DNA of 64,000 nt from Monodelphis domestica (Eukaryota; Chordata; Mammalia; Didelphimorphia; Didelphidae): NCBI RefSeq assembly GCF_027887165.1, contig NC_077229.1, positions 349,514,416-349,578,415 of the forward strand, read 5' to 3'. The notes under the pieces are model-generated. The model saw only the letters and a list, made by a program, of their open reading frames with translations. It made no database searches and was not told the origin of the DNA. Positions within the stretch are counted from its first letter, which is position 1. Each line of letters starts with the position of its first letter. Below, piece by piece: positions 24,050 to 35,718 of the stretch. A program made the position numbers and the translations under genes.

Positions 24050-25047
24050 AGTAAACCTTAAAATTTCTTAGACTTATGAATGTTGGAAATCTCCCCATTG
24101 GGAAATTTCATACTTAAAAAAATCTCCTACTGATAGTAAGAACTCTATTGGAATATGAAACTCCTTGGCATGGAAGGATCCTTCTCCTCCCTACTTAAGA
24201 CTACTTTAGGACAGAAACCTTTTGCTAAACAATGGAAAGGGCTTTGACCTATGCTTAAGCATAGAACAGGAAGTTCTTTGAGTCATGATTGATTTTAGAA
24301 TTGATACAATAGAGATACTTGGAATGACAGAACCAGGTCTTGAAAACTACAATCTCCACCCTACTCAGAGTAACAGGATTTAGGAAGGGCTGCAGCAAAG
24401 ATCAAGATTTAATTATTTGAGAATATGTCCTTCAACAGATATGTGCAAAGGGGACAGACCTCTGGGCAGTCCTGGGTTAAGCTAGAGCCACCATTGTCAC
24501 AGGGGAGACATCGACAGTGATTGGTAGATGTGAGAACTGAGGGGAGGGAACTTAGGTTGTTTGCTTAAAGATAGCAGGGTGGATGCTCTAGAGGAGGTTG
24601 ATGCTCAGAAGGAGGTCTGAGAGGAGAGAGGTCCTGGAGGGAGAGCTCCTGGAGAGGTCTTGAAGGAGGCTGTGGAAGGAGAACTCAGGAGGAGTCAGGA
24701 GGAGAATTCTCTGGAATCATTTCTTGAAAGGAGGCTCTCTTGAAGGTGGAGCCTGAGGTTGGCATGAGAAGCCTTACCTAGAGAGATCTTGGGTGAGTGA
24801 TAAAACCAACTGACTGATTTATCTCTTAGGACTGAGGTCTAGGCCTTATTGGCTTGAGGCCCTTCATTCTTATTCCTCTCTTACTTTCTCTCTTTTTCTA
24901 TTGATTAATCAGTGTATTATAAATTAAATTTCTCTATAAAACCCAGTGGGCTTGGGCATATTCATAAATTGGGAATATATTCCCTGGCGACCATCTTATA
25001 TTTATATAGAACCAAGACACAGTAGAAAACATATTTCAGTGGTCATA
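24050..25047 (+). mobile_element. Solo LTR, family A
   Basis: About 1.0 kb, parallel from end to end with 47911-48992: the start AGTAAACCTTAAAATTTC, then AGACTTATGAATGTTGGAAATCTCCCC, GAATTGATACAATAG, TGATTGGTAGATG, CTTGGGTGAGTGATAAAACC and the end ACCAAGACACAGTAG..TTTCAGTGGTCATA. The antisense member is 52740-53568. A conserved GGTGAGTG block near 24790 looks like a splice donor. No internal region adjoins it. Old. Confidence 0.85.
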
Positions 25048-27319
25048 ATCGTTATATATTTCCCTTGCTCCCAAACATTTTAATTATCACATTTTATGGC
25101 TCCCACTCTCTTATCTACAACTATTTAACTCTCAAAACTATTTTAAATCTAACACACCTTTGATATAAAGGGCAGGCCTAAGAGACACACAACTATTATT
25201 TCTCTCTAGCTTCAGATTTCTAAAATAACTATAACTCAATTGAGATTGAATAAATTGAGTTATAAACACTATAAGAGAAAGCTCAATGTAGAGATTTATT
25301 CATAAATTAAAATGTAAAAACAATATACCAATACAGTTTTTAGAAAAAGAAATAAAGCAACTTGATTTTTTTTTAATATTTCACAGCTGCTTTTTACTCT
25401 TACTTCAAAGAACCAGAAACTGTGCTAAGAGTTCTGTAAATGAAGATATTTTAGAAGTGACAATTGGATCTGCATAAAAGCAAGGAGTCAGAACTCTGGA
25501 CACCAATCAGGGAAGGAGGGGAGATGGTGTTCCAACGGAATCTTAAAGTGAGCAGTTAAGCAGCTTGATCTGGCTAAGAATTCATTCCCTCTCTGGCTGT
25601 TTGACCAAAAGGTGGAAAACAGACTACTTCATCTACTCATTGCCTTATCCATAAGACTGTGAGTTGAAAAGACATTTGGGTTTTATCCCAGAAGAAACCT
25701 GTCAGCATTGCTGTCAATATCTCCCCTTAGGGAAAGATAATTTTGTTTCCTGAATCAACAGGATAAGTTAAAAAATTTAGGGAGACCTAATTACCTCTCT
25801 AACATTTCCTCATTACCATAATTCCCCTAGTAAAATTGTCTACTACAGTAAAAAGACAAAAACAGAATAGTTCCTGCCTATGAAGAGATTATATTGTAGT
25901 AGGAGTGACTAGAACCACACACATGTAATCCAGGTTTCCAGCCAAATCTTGGACCCTAACCTGGACAAGTAGAATGAAAAGAAAAAAGAAAGATTTTGAA
26001 AGTAACATACATGTAAAGGAAGCCAGCTTCTCAATATGTCTCTAATTACCAACCACCTTGTCTTCCAACAGACTTTAGAGGATTTTTCCTTGGATGAAAT
26101 AAAAAATTCTCAGTTTGATCTTAAAGATTTTGTTCCCAGAGGAAAGGCTTATGCACCCTGTTTGTTTATTTATTAATTGTTTGTTTATTTATTTTATATT
26201 AGCCTAGATAAATGAGTTTGTTTACTATTCACTATTTGTGTTGGTCTTTCATATAACTAGCTTTTGGTGGGAAGAAGTAAAACGGGTACATATAAGCTAA
26301 GGGACTGACCTCCTCCACACTCCCTTTTAAGATAGAGCAGTAACTAGGTAAGCTTGTGGCTTTTGTTTTTATCTTAAAAATTCATGTTGTTAGGAAAGTA
26401 TTATTTAAAATAATAAAAGATATAATTCTAGTATAGTACCCTTCTCTCAGAAAAGAACAGTGTAGCCAGACTTCATTCTTTCTCCTTCAACCCTCAAGGC
26501 AGGAATCATAATCTCTCTTGGTGAGCAAGAATCTATCTTGCTCATCTATCCATGACTGCCCCTAAACCTCATCAAGTCAACCCATGTGGACATGTGTATC
26601 TTATATGACCACATACACAGCTTGTGCACAAACCACTAAATACAAAGTACTTTCCAAGTAAATTTAAGGAAAGAATCCTAAAGCATATGGAGTATCAGGA
26701 AAAGCTGCTTGTTGGTGGTGACACTTGAACTATTCTTTGAAGGGAGAAAGTATTGCAAGTCTGTGCAAAAGCCCAGAGATAGCATGTTGTATACAGGGAA
26801 CACAAGTATATCTGGTACATTATATATTCATATTGAAACAAGTTCTTAACAAAGTAACATCCAAATCATATAAAAATAGCACCACCACTTCCAATACACT
26901 CAAGTGGGCATGCATACAACCTGTCTAGTGCGGCTTATAATTATGAAATTTTATAATGTAACAAAGGCTATTTCCCCATATGTAGCATTAGGGTGTCATT
27001 GTGTGGCTTGAAAGGAGGCAGAATAGATATTTCTAGGCTCTTCTCCATACCCCACATCTCCAAGGGTATTGCCTGCCCAGTAGAGAAGCAAGATGCTGGG
27101 TCAAGAAGCCATTCTGCTTTTCCTAGAGAGAGGGGTCACCAGGCTAAAACTATCTTTATCTGCTACCCTATATATTGTTTGTCTATAGAGTATAGTTTAT
27201 AAGTTCATAATAACCTTTAATTTTATTTCATTAATAGGGGGAAAGGACACCAAGTTTTATATTCAAGGCTTGACTCTTTTCCCACTGAATATTAGTTCCA
27301 CAGTGAACACATATGATAC
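25048..27319. other. Unassigned DNA
   Basis: About 2.3 kb. I see no gene and no confident repeat. Small tandem (TTTG/TTTA) units lie at 26160-26200; short frames at 26725-26928 and 26993-27202 lack domains. Confidence 0.35.
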
Positions 27320-27645
27320 TGTATAAATGGATATTTTGAACCTTTGACTTCATTCCCCAGAAGTCCTGAGTATTCCCCCAAATCCCCTATAATCTCTCCT
27401 GCATCTCTATGTTGGTGAGATCATTTTATTGGTATTTAACTGACTGTAACTCCTCCCACACCCTCTTTGGCATGATGCAGCAATCAGCAGTGATGGTGAT
27501 AAGGTGGGGATTTTGAAATGGCTAATCAGCCATGGGCACATGGTTTTTATTTTGTATCTTCTTTATTCCTTGATTTCTAATGATCATTTAATAACCTTCC
27601 TAAATATAATATTTTTATTACTTGAGATTAATTTTAATTTTTATA
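27320..27645 (+). mobile_element. Solo LTR, family D, 4-bp duplication
   Basis: Begins TGTATAAATGGATATTTTG and ends AATTTTTATA; homologous along its length to 2381-2693 (GGCTAATCAGCCATGGGC and TTTTTATTTTGT are near-identical in both). The 4-bp repeat ATAC flanks it (27316-27319, 27646-27649). A TATTTAACTG box and CATTTAATAACC near the end mark promoter and polyadenylation regions. Old. Confidence 0.8.
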
Positions 27646-27649
27646 ATAC

Positions 27650-28320
27650 TTAACCAAGATTTCTATTTGTTCAGATCAGTAATAAAATAGAAGTTAAATA
27701 AAGATATATAAGAGAATACTTACCAAACAATAAAGAAAAAGAGATTTCCCAATAGGGGTAATGTAACTCAACTCTACTGAGACAGAGACAGAAGCAAAGA
27801 GAGACAGAGACAAAAAGGCAAAGAGTAGTTTTAGGTCTCATCCAAAAGGAAAAGGAAATTCCCTGAAGTCCCTAGTATAAGAGTCTGGGGTTACAGACAT
27901 ATGGGAGACTGTTGGCTCTTTTGATATTAGTTTATTCTCAGTCTTTTGCTTAAGCAACCTGAATTGGGGTTATTTTCCATCTTCTCCCTCTCATCTGAAA
28001 GCCAGAAGCACAAAAATCACCTACAGAGGCCAAAGAGAAACTGAATATGCTTGAAGTGAACCCCAAGTGTGAAAGGAAATTCTTGGTTCTCTGGAATTAT
28101 GAGCCATTTTAGATATTCAATAAATAGCAATTTTCAGATTTGAGTTATGCTGTTCAGTATCATGTTTGGTTCCTTATTTAATTTTAAAATGTAGGACTTA
28201 CCTTTCTTCAGTTGAAGAATTAGTTACTAATGGCTGACTGAGGGTTAGTTTAGAAATAGTAGAAAGAAAATATCAGAAGATTATGAGTACTTGTCAGTTC
28301 CTTTGTGGTCACCAAAAAGT
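27650..28320. other. Unassigned DNA with GACA-rich patch
   Basis: A GAGACAGA-type patch lies at 27778-27815. Otherwise nothing recognised. Confidence 0.35.
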
Positions 28321-29153
28321 AAGAATTAAATTTAAGGGTTTGACTAAAATATATGAAAATAATAAATAATGTTGTGATCGCCATTTTAAAGTATTATTGC
28401 TGAAAGTTGAAGTGACTTTTAATAGCTTTTTATTTACAAAAGGGGGTGGAAAGAGTAAAAGTAGAGAAATACAAAAGGTAGAGAATATATTTAGCCTATC
28501 TAACTAAATATTGCTCCGGTGCTTGACTCAGCCAGGACTTATTGACCTTCAACCAGAATTAAACTCTCTCCAGGAGTCAGGAAAAGACAGCCAGCTATTC
28601 ACTCACCCAAGTTTCCTCCAAGAGGCAGGTCAAGATGATGACTCGAGCTGAAGGCTAACTTTCTTCTTTGACAAGAAGCCACTATAAAAGGCCCTGAATT
28701 TCTGGGGCTAAAAAAGTCAACTCCAATAAGGAAGTCAGCTTCAAGAAGTAGTTAGACTTCAAGAAGGAAGTTAGCTTAAAGAAGAAGGTCAGCTCAAGGA
28801 AGAAAGTCGGCCTTAGGAGTCACCTTCATTTCAAGTCATCATCTTGACCTGCCTCTTACAGGGACTTTGGGTGAGTGAATAGCTGGCTGTCTTTTCCTGA
28901 CTCCTGGAGAGAGTTTAATTCTGGTTGAAGGTCAACAAGTCCTGGCTGAGTCAAGCACCGGAGCAATATTTAGTTAGATAGGCTAAATATCTTCTCTATC
29001 TTTTGTATTTCTCTACTTTTACTCTTTCCACCCCTTTTTGTAAATAAAAAACCATTTGTCATTTTGACTTTCAGCAATAATACTTTAAAATGGTGACCAC
29101 CATATTATTTATAATTTTCATATATTCTAGTCAAACCCTTAATTTTAATTCTT
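28321..29153. repeat. Large inverted repeat built from LTR sequence
   Basis: Two arms of about 326 bp (28321-28646 and 28828-29153) are reverse complements at roughly nine positions in ten, separated by about 181 bp. Matching phrases include CTAACTAAATATTGCTCCGG / CCGGAGCAATATTTAGTTAG and GAGGCAGGTCAAGATGATGAC / GTCATCATCTTGACCTGCCTC. The right arm has the order GGGTGAGTGAATAG, TTTTGTAAATAAAAAACC, AAATGGTGACCACCA, the R-U5 pattern of the LTR families here. The spacer holds CACTATAAAAGGCCC, a TATA box. So it is an LTR whose upstream half is an inverted copy of its downstream half, or two head-to-head LTR fragments. Confidence 0.85.
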
Positions 29154-30685
29154 AAACAAAAAAACTAAAGAGCTCTTCTCTCTCCCTCTCCTGTAAATTC
29201 CACCCAGCCCTTACACAGGTTCAAAGCACTGATCTTCACCAATGAGGAGTCTCATACCAATGGGCTTTGGGATTCAGATTAAACAAAAATAAAATTAGAT
29301 TTTTGATAACTTTCTTACTTTCCCATCACCCAACTACCACTCCCAAGTATCTGCATCTACACAAAAGCAGGGGGGTGGAGGGAATCTGTCCATTTTATTC
29401 TCAGAGGGACTGAAAACCTAGTGAGTTCACTGAATCATAAGTGATAAAGGCCCAGGTGCCACAAGCCCATGTTGGGCCTTGAAGTTCTGTACAGCAGAGA
29501 AGAGAGAAATTATAAGAAAATGCATGCAAAGGACAGAAGCTGGAGGTGGGTCATCTGTCAATCAAATGAAGATTCCATTTGGAATGTGACTGGGAAAAGC
29601 AGTTTGGAGCCAAGTCAACGGGTGATGATTTTGAATGTCTTTGGCTGATGGTGGTGACTGAAGCTAAAGGGCTTTTGGCTGGCTGGCTGAGGTGAAGGAA
29701 GAAGCTAGTTTATCTCTGGGACTTGGAATAATCAAGTCGGAGGTCACCTAGCTGATTTGAAAGAAGGAGGACCATAGTCCTTATATCTCTCTCTGACTGA
29801 CTCTGTTTCATACTAGTGACTGAATTGCCATTTCTCTCAATATCCTCCAACATAAGACTCACTGTAGAGAATAGGGATACCCTACTCCTCTTACCTTATC
29901 CTCCACCCTTGTCCCATCTTGCCCAAAGAAACACCTTGTTTGACAAAGAAGATTAAGAACTATTTCATTGAAACCTCACATTGAGTGACTTGAGGGAGAC
30001 TGAAGAAGGGGGGAGGGGAGGCTGAAAGGCTTCTGAAGAGGGAGGCACAAAGGGAGGAGGGTAGGCAAAAGAAAGATAACTATCTGATCCATTAGTAATC
30101 AGTATCCATCAATATACACCCTCAAATATCATCTATTACAGAACAATGCTAATTTCTCTTTTCCATGCACTTTAAATTAATTGCATGAGCATGGAATTGG
30201 AATGGATCACATAAGACTAACAGAGTTTCCTTCCTGATCAAAAGAATAAAAGGAAAGGAACAAAATCAGTGTATATTAGAAACAGCACTCAAGGTAAATG
30301 CCATTGCATATTGATCCAGATGTTCAAAAGCTGGTCAAGAGTCATTTCCTGAACCCAATAGTCCCTAGACACATTCCCTAGATGCAGGTCCTAGATGTGG
30401 ATTCCCAGATTCTTTCATTCCTGACAAAAGCAAGAAGCAACTCAAATATACTTAGCAGACATCACACCAAGATTCCTTCTTTTATTTTTTTACTAACCCC
30501 CTGTAAGGAAGTCACAGTCAAAACAGTGAGAGGGAAAAAGAGAAATTAGCTCCTGATGCTGCTGTTTTTTTCACTCAGTTCTGTCATATACAACCACCTC
30601 TGATCTGTTCTCTGCCTGCTACTTAGCATGCCTGCTCATATACCAGGCTGTGAAATATCCAACTCTTGCTTATTCCTTAAAGCCC
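29154..30685. other. Unassigned DNA
   Basis: No gene found. 29480-29830 is moderately GC-rich with repeated GGCTGATGG/GGCTGGCTGG units and may be an unrecognised LTR. 30000-30070 is purine-rich. Confidence 0.3.
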
Positions 30686-30748
30686 CAAAGGAAGGAGGAG
30701 GAGGAGGAAGAAGAGGAAAAGGAGGGGTAGTGGGAGGAGGAGGAGGAG

Positions 30749-30840
<92 letters not shown>
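30686..30840. repeat. GGA and AG microsatellite
   Basis: GGA/GAA units at 30686-30753 pass into an uninterrupted (AG)n run of about 88 bases at 30753-30840. The two long frames across it (Gly/Arg-Glu on +, Leu-Ser on -) are products of the repeat, not genes. Confidence 0.97.
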
Positions 30841-30843
<3 letters not shown>

Positions 30844-32321
30844 CAACATAAGGTTACCTAAGGCTATTTTCCAGAAGTTTCCCTTGGCCCTCCCCCACCA
30901 TGATTCCACATGTAAATAACATTCACTTTGAAAGAAAGGAAAATCAATTTATCATTTCTTAAAGGTAAAACTCTTTATGAAAGTATATGCAGCAAATACT
31001 ATTTAAAAGTAAGTGGAGTCAGTTCAATAAGAGAGAAAATGTAGGGAAGATATATTCACCTGGTACTAGTACTATAGTAAGTGTCCAGGAAGGTTCTTCC
31101 CTAAGCAGGTGAATGAGCTACAGGAGGCTCCAAATGGTTGCGATTATATTCATTTGGAGAGGTAAGGGCTCTAACATTGTAATACACTACTGGCATCACC
31201 TCAGGGACTTCCAAGTTCCAAGGAGTCTCCATCCTACAAAGCTTATACTATCTCTAATCCTTTATCTTCTCCTTCTAGCAAAATAAAAAAACAAACAAAC
31301 AAACAAACAAGACTATTCAACCCATCAATTCCCTGGTCAATAAAAAAAAACAAAACTACATCTTTGCTAGTAGAATGGGAATGTACATTAATATATCATT
31401 TCCATTCCCATTCCCTTTGGCTCTTTTTTATTATTTTCATCTTACTTTTATGGGCCAGGATGACACAAAACGTAGGTCCCATCGCTCATCAGATAAAGCA
31501 TAGATAGACATGAGCTCAGCTTTAGAGAGACACAAAGTAGTAGGGGATAAAATTATCACTCCCTCAAGAATGCTCCCCTGTCCACTCCTCTTTCTCCTTT
31601 CCTGGGAATATTCAATTCCCTCTTCCCTTCAAGTGTTCTAAGCTCCAGAACTAACTGCTATAACACTGAAAAAGAAAGAGATATTAGACATGCTGCCTGT
31701 TAAAGGGAGCTCATATAATTCAGATAGGCTCAAATATAACTGACATTTAGGTCTTCTGAATGCAAGAGGCATAATAAATACAACAAGAAAATTGCAAAGT
31801 TCAAGATCCCAGCTGACATTTTATTAATAATTTCCTTAGAAAGAGAAGAAATTAACAGGCCTAATTTAAAACTCATCATAATAGATGACAAGAAAAAATA
31901 GTAAAAAAAAATCTGTTTCAAAGCATTTAAGAGGCTAACAATTTTTTTAATGATCTTACTTTAAATTCTGTATCTTATATCATACATTTTGCCCTATCTT
32001 AATCAAAATATCAGTGGGCCAGGCTGTTGAGACAGTGAAAAAACAATAAGGCAATAGAACTTTTCAGAAGTATGAACAATATTAAAAAAGAAGCAAGATA
32101 TACTAGGAGTCAAATTTCTACAAATGATCTCTCCAAATGAAGCCAAAGACAGTTTTAGTTTGCATTAGGACTTTGACAAGAATCTACAATGTTTGGCTCA
32201 AAGATAGAAAATAAAACCAAGAAGTCTCAGGAAATGGGAAAATCTAACACAAATAAAGAATCCTGAACACCTCTACAGCTAAGAAGCATTTGACCCAGTA
32301 AAATAGGGACCCATTCCCATT
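30841..32321. other. Unassigned DNA
   Basis: No gene or repeat recognised apart from a (CAAA)n tract at 31288-31310 and A-runs. Confidence 0.35.
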
Positions 32322-32951
32322 TGTCTAGTGTGATTTTTAGATTTTCTCCATCTTGCTTAGTCTAGCACCCAGGAATGTATACACCCAAAGATGATAATGC
32401 ACAAAGACAATAGTCATTCTCCGTCACCAAGAGACTATCACTATACACTACACTGGCATGTGCTAGCAAGAGACAAATCAGAAACAACTGACTATCCTCT
32501 GGGCAATCCTAAGCCAAGCTTGAGTCACCATTGGCACATGTGAGATGTGGGAAGTGACGTAGAGAACTGCCTTTGGAGTTCTCATCACTTCCTGTGGGGA
32601 AGGCCTGGGCACCAGTTCAATCCTGGAACTCGAGCCTGGAGGAGCTCCCTCAGACAGCTTCCTTGGGACAGTCACATGGTGAGTGATAAGACTGACTCCC
32701 TTTTCCTTTGGCTCTCAGGGGAAGCCCCCTTGGTCAAGGCTTTGAACTCCTGCCTGGCTCAGTCTGAGCCAGAGTAGTTTAAATTAACTCTTTTCCCTCT
32801 CTCTCTTTTTCTTAGTTTCTTCCTCCTATTGTAATTAAATCACCATAAAATTCCATTCTGACTTGAGTGCTTCATTTGAGATTTAAGAAATTAAATCCCT
32901 GACAACCAATAATTTTTATATTCAGTATCAACCCTAAATTTACCCTTTACA
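32322..32951 (+). mobile_element. Solo LTR, family E-like
   Basis: Homologous to 44349-45601 and 61130-61898. Shared blocks are GACAAATCAGAAACAACTGACT, CTGGGCAATCCTAAG, TTCCTTGGGACAGTCACATGGTGAGTGATAAGACTGACTCC and an end at TTACCCTTTACA. A CTCTTTTTCTTAG..ATTGTAATTAAATCACC region precedes the end. The left edge is approximate (TGTCTAGTGTGATTTTTAG). No duplication seen; old. Two frames that cross it (32478-32675 minus, 32547-32777 plus) are LTR sequence, not genes. Confidence 0.7.
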
Positions 32952-33119
32952 CTAACAAACAGACAATTTAAGGTGGCAACCATAAATTATCAAGGGATAA
33001 CAAGCATAATGGTGAATTAAATACTTTAATTCTACCAAGTAAGGAAATCAAAGAATATTTTTCCAATGACCTGCAAAAAATGTGTAATTTTCAAGTTTCT
33101 TTCAAAACCAATCTATATA

Positions 33120-34035
33120 TACACAAAATACAGGTTGGTCTCACAACTGAGAAAGTGAAATCTCAAGTGGAATACCCTAGAAATGTATGTGTAGCCCTAC
33201 TCTATTTAATATATTTATCCAAGATTTGGATTAATACTTAGATGTTATATTTATCATATTTGCAGATAACACAAAGCTATGAAAGAAAGCATACACAAGT
33301 ATGAGTAGACACAAGAGAATTTTATAAAAGCTATAGGGAGAGATAATTACTTATAGATCAAAGAATAAATCTTGGAAAGGGAAGATCTATGTCAGATAAA
33401 ACAGGAAACAAGATAGTAAACACCTCCCATATAGCTAGAATTTGCAAATTAACCATTAAAACCAGAGCTAAAGCTAATGTTTCAGCTTGATTTTACAGAT
33501 CCTAGCTATTATGACCTATTTGTCCTAAATAAATGGTGGTCATAAAATTGAGTCAGAAATTCTCTTGCCACAAGTTTTTAAAATGCAGTTTCACAAGGAC
33601 AAGATAAAGAAGATGTAATTGGATACAAATGTGCCTTGGGGGAAAAAAGGAAGCTAATTTAATATTAAACTTAAGAGGGGCATATTATCCAAAAAGAGAA
33701 AGATGATAATACAACTTCACATTTTCCTGGATACATCACATTCGGAATACTGTGTTCAGAAGTGGGTGCCATCTTTTAAGTAGCACACTGAGAACTTGGA
33801 CAGTGTTCTATGGAAAATAATCAGAATAATGAATGTCCTCAAGATCATGTCATATGAAAATTAGTTGAAGGAACTGAGAATATTTAAACTGGAGAAGAGA
33901 AGGCTTAGGAAGGCCATGATAATTATTTCCAAGTATTTCAAGGATTATCATGTGGAAGAATAGACTCTATTTGATTGCAAAAGGCAGAATTAATAGGAGA
34001 TGACACCAGCCTGAAGGACTAATCAAGTGGGAAGT
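33120..34035 (+). mobile_element. CR1/L3-type LINE fragment
   Basis: Two readable parts. At 33190-33290 CCTACTCTATTTAATATATTTATCCAAG then TTTGCAGATAACACAAAGC is the reverse-transcriptase core (the 'F.DDTKL' motif appears as 'FADNTKL'). At 33730-34010 come GAATACTGTGTTCAGAAGTGGGTGCC, AGTTGAAGGAACTGAGAATATTTAAACTGGAGAAGAGAAGGCTTAGG and CATGTGGAAGAATAGACTC, the conserved 3' region of CR1/L3. Ancient and many times broken. Confidence 0.75.
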
Positions 34036-34564
34036 ATGATCCTACTGAAGAGAGATGGCAAAGAGATATAGAATCTTATTTAGAAGGTGACCCATGTAGC
34101 CCTGAACTTTTGGGTTTAGCTGCTTGTCACAGTCTTGGTGGCACAAACCAAAATTTTGGGACCTGATCAGAAGGAAATCTCGCTTTGTCCACTCAATAAC
34201 TCATAAATATGCTGTCAGTGTATAATTATCTCAGTCCAAATTGGGCTAGACTCCTGACCAGAGACCCTCACTGTGGGAGCTGAATGCAGCTTTTACTCTG
34301 CCTCTCAATGGGTCTATCCCTAACATTTCATTCAATACCCTCAGCTCCACTTTCAGCACTTCACATCCATCAAAGCAACCTTATGCCTTGATCATGGTAG
34401 GTAGATGTCCAAACCCCAGTTTTGCTAGTTTAACCCCTCCTGAAACTTGAACAATTGATATGTTTGATGAGAACTCAGCCATGGTTATGCCTCCTTTATG
34501 ACACAAATTCTTCTGGTTTTAGGGTTAAGGGAGAAAAACATTGTTGGTGTTGAAAACTGTCCTC
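34036..34564. other. Unassigned insert between two CR1 fragments
   Basis: About 530 bp with no recognised repeat, lying between two CR1/L3 3' fragments that overlap in consensus terms (both carry the GGAAGA..TAGACT..AAAGGCAGAA block). So these are two insertions or a duplication, not one interrupted copy. Confidence 0.35.
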
Positions 34565-34840
34565 AAATGGTAGAAGGTGTGACATTTGGAAGAGGGATTA
34601 GACTTAAGCCACTTGATTGCAGAAGGCAGAACTAGAAGCAATGGGTAATAGTTACAGAAAAAGGGGATTTCTGCTCAATATTATAAAGAATTTCTTAATA
34701 ATGAAAGCTATTAAAAAATGAAGTAAACTGCTTAAAGGATTGTGTTCCCAGTCATTTAAACAAAAACTGAATGACTTTGTACACAGTAACAGCGATAATG
34801 TATGATGAGCAAATATTAATGACAACTATTTTCAGCAATG
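34565..34840 (+). mobile_element. CR1/L3-type LINE 3' fragment
   Basis: ATTTGGAAGAGGGATTAGACTTAAG, GCAGAACTAGAAGCAATGGGTAATAG and AATTTCTTAATAATGAAAGCTATTAAAAAATG follow the CR1/L3 3' consensus, including the decayed 'AAGCAGAGGCTGGATGACC' position (CAAAAACTGAATGAC). Ancient. Confidence 0.7.
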
Positions 34841-35375
34841 TAAAGATCCAAGACAACTCCGTGGGACTCATGATGGAAAAGGCTATTCACTGCCATAGAA
34901 GGAACCAAAGGAATGAGAATGCAGATTGAAGCATACCATTTTTTACTTTTTTTTTTCCTTCATGAGCTATTTTCTTATATAAGCAATATGTGTCTTCTTT
35001 CACAACATGGGGAACATGGATATATATATGGATATATATTACATGATAACACATGTATATAGACTTCATATTAACTGCCATCTTAGGGAGAAGAGAGGGA
35101 AGAAAGGAAGGGAGAGAATATAGACCACAAAATATCAGAAACATTTATCAAAAATTATACTTACATGTAAAAAAATTAAAAACTGAATAACTATCAAGAA
35201 TGTCTTATTAGGAATTCCTTTTCCAGTATAGTTTGAAAGCACTGCCAAGCCTGAGGTTTTATGATTCATGGAGTCCTTGAGTCAGGCAACTTGGCCCAAT
35301 CTTGGAGTATACATTAGTTGTTGACATTTTTTAAAATTTGGAGCAACAAATTTTTACAGTTTTATAATGAATATG

Positions 35376-35718
35376 TGTAAGGATTAAAATTTAGGGGAGA
35401 GAGGGAGACTGAGGCAGGTAGAAATTAGTTTCTCTCTGCAAGGAATATATATTTTTTTAGAGGTTTATTAAAGTTAAGGATTAAGAATATACAAGTAAGA
35501 AACATGTGCCTAGGCCAGAGGCCTAGACAAAATCACCTCACATCATGGAAGAGATGCCTCTGCTCCAAAAACGGAAGTCCAAAAGGGGCCGAGCCCTTCA
35601 AAAGCCTTTGCTTAAATATCTTCTCGATCTCGGCCCAGGTGAGATTACAAGGCATTCTGGGGAAGTGGAGCAAAGGCTCATGGGGATTGTAGTCCTGTAT
35701 TCGAGTCTATTTTTTACA
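35376..35718 (-). repeat. 3' LTR of the non-autonomous element
   Basis: Identical by eye to 38039-38381. It contains frames on the plus strand (35504-35692, 35545-35772), repeated in the other LTR at 38167-38355 and 38208-38402; the duplication reflects the LTRs, not paired genes. The start of the LTR on its own strand (GACTACAATCCCC, CCCAGAATGCC, TAATCTCACCTG) is recognisably related to the old LTRs at 2381 and 27320. Confidence 0.93.

Noticed and set aside
30628-30909. Two overlapping frames rich in Arg-Glu and Leu-Ser
   Set aside because: They are translations of the (AG)n and (GGA)n microsatellite.
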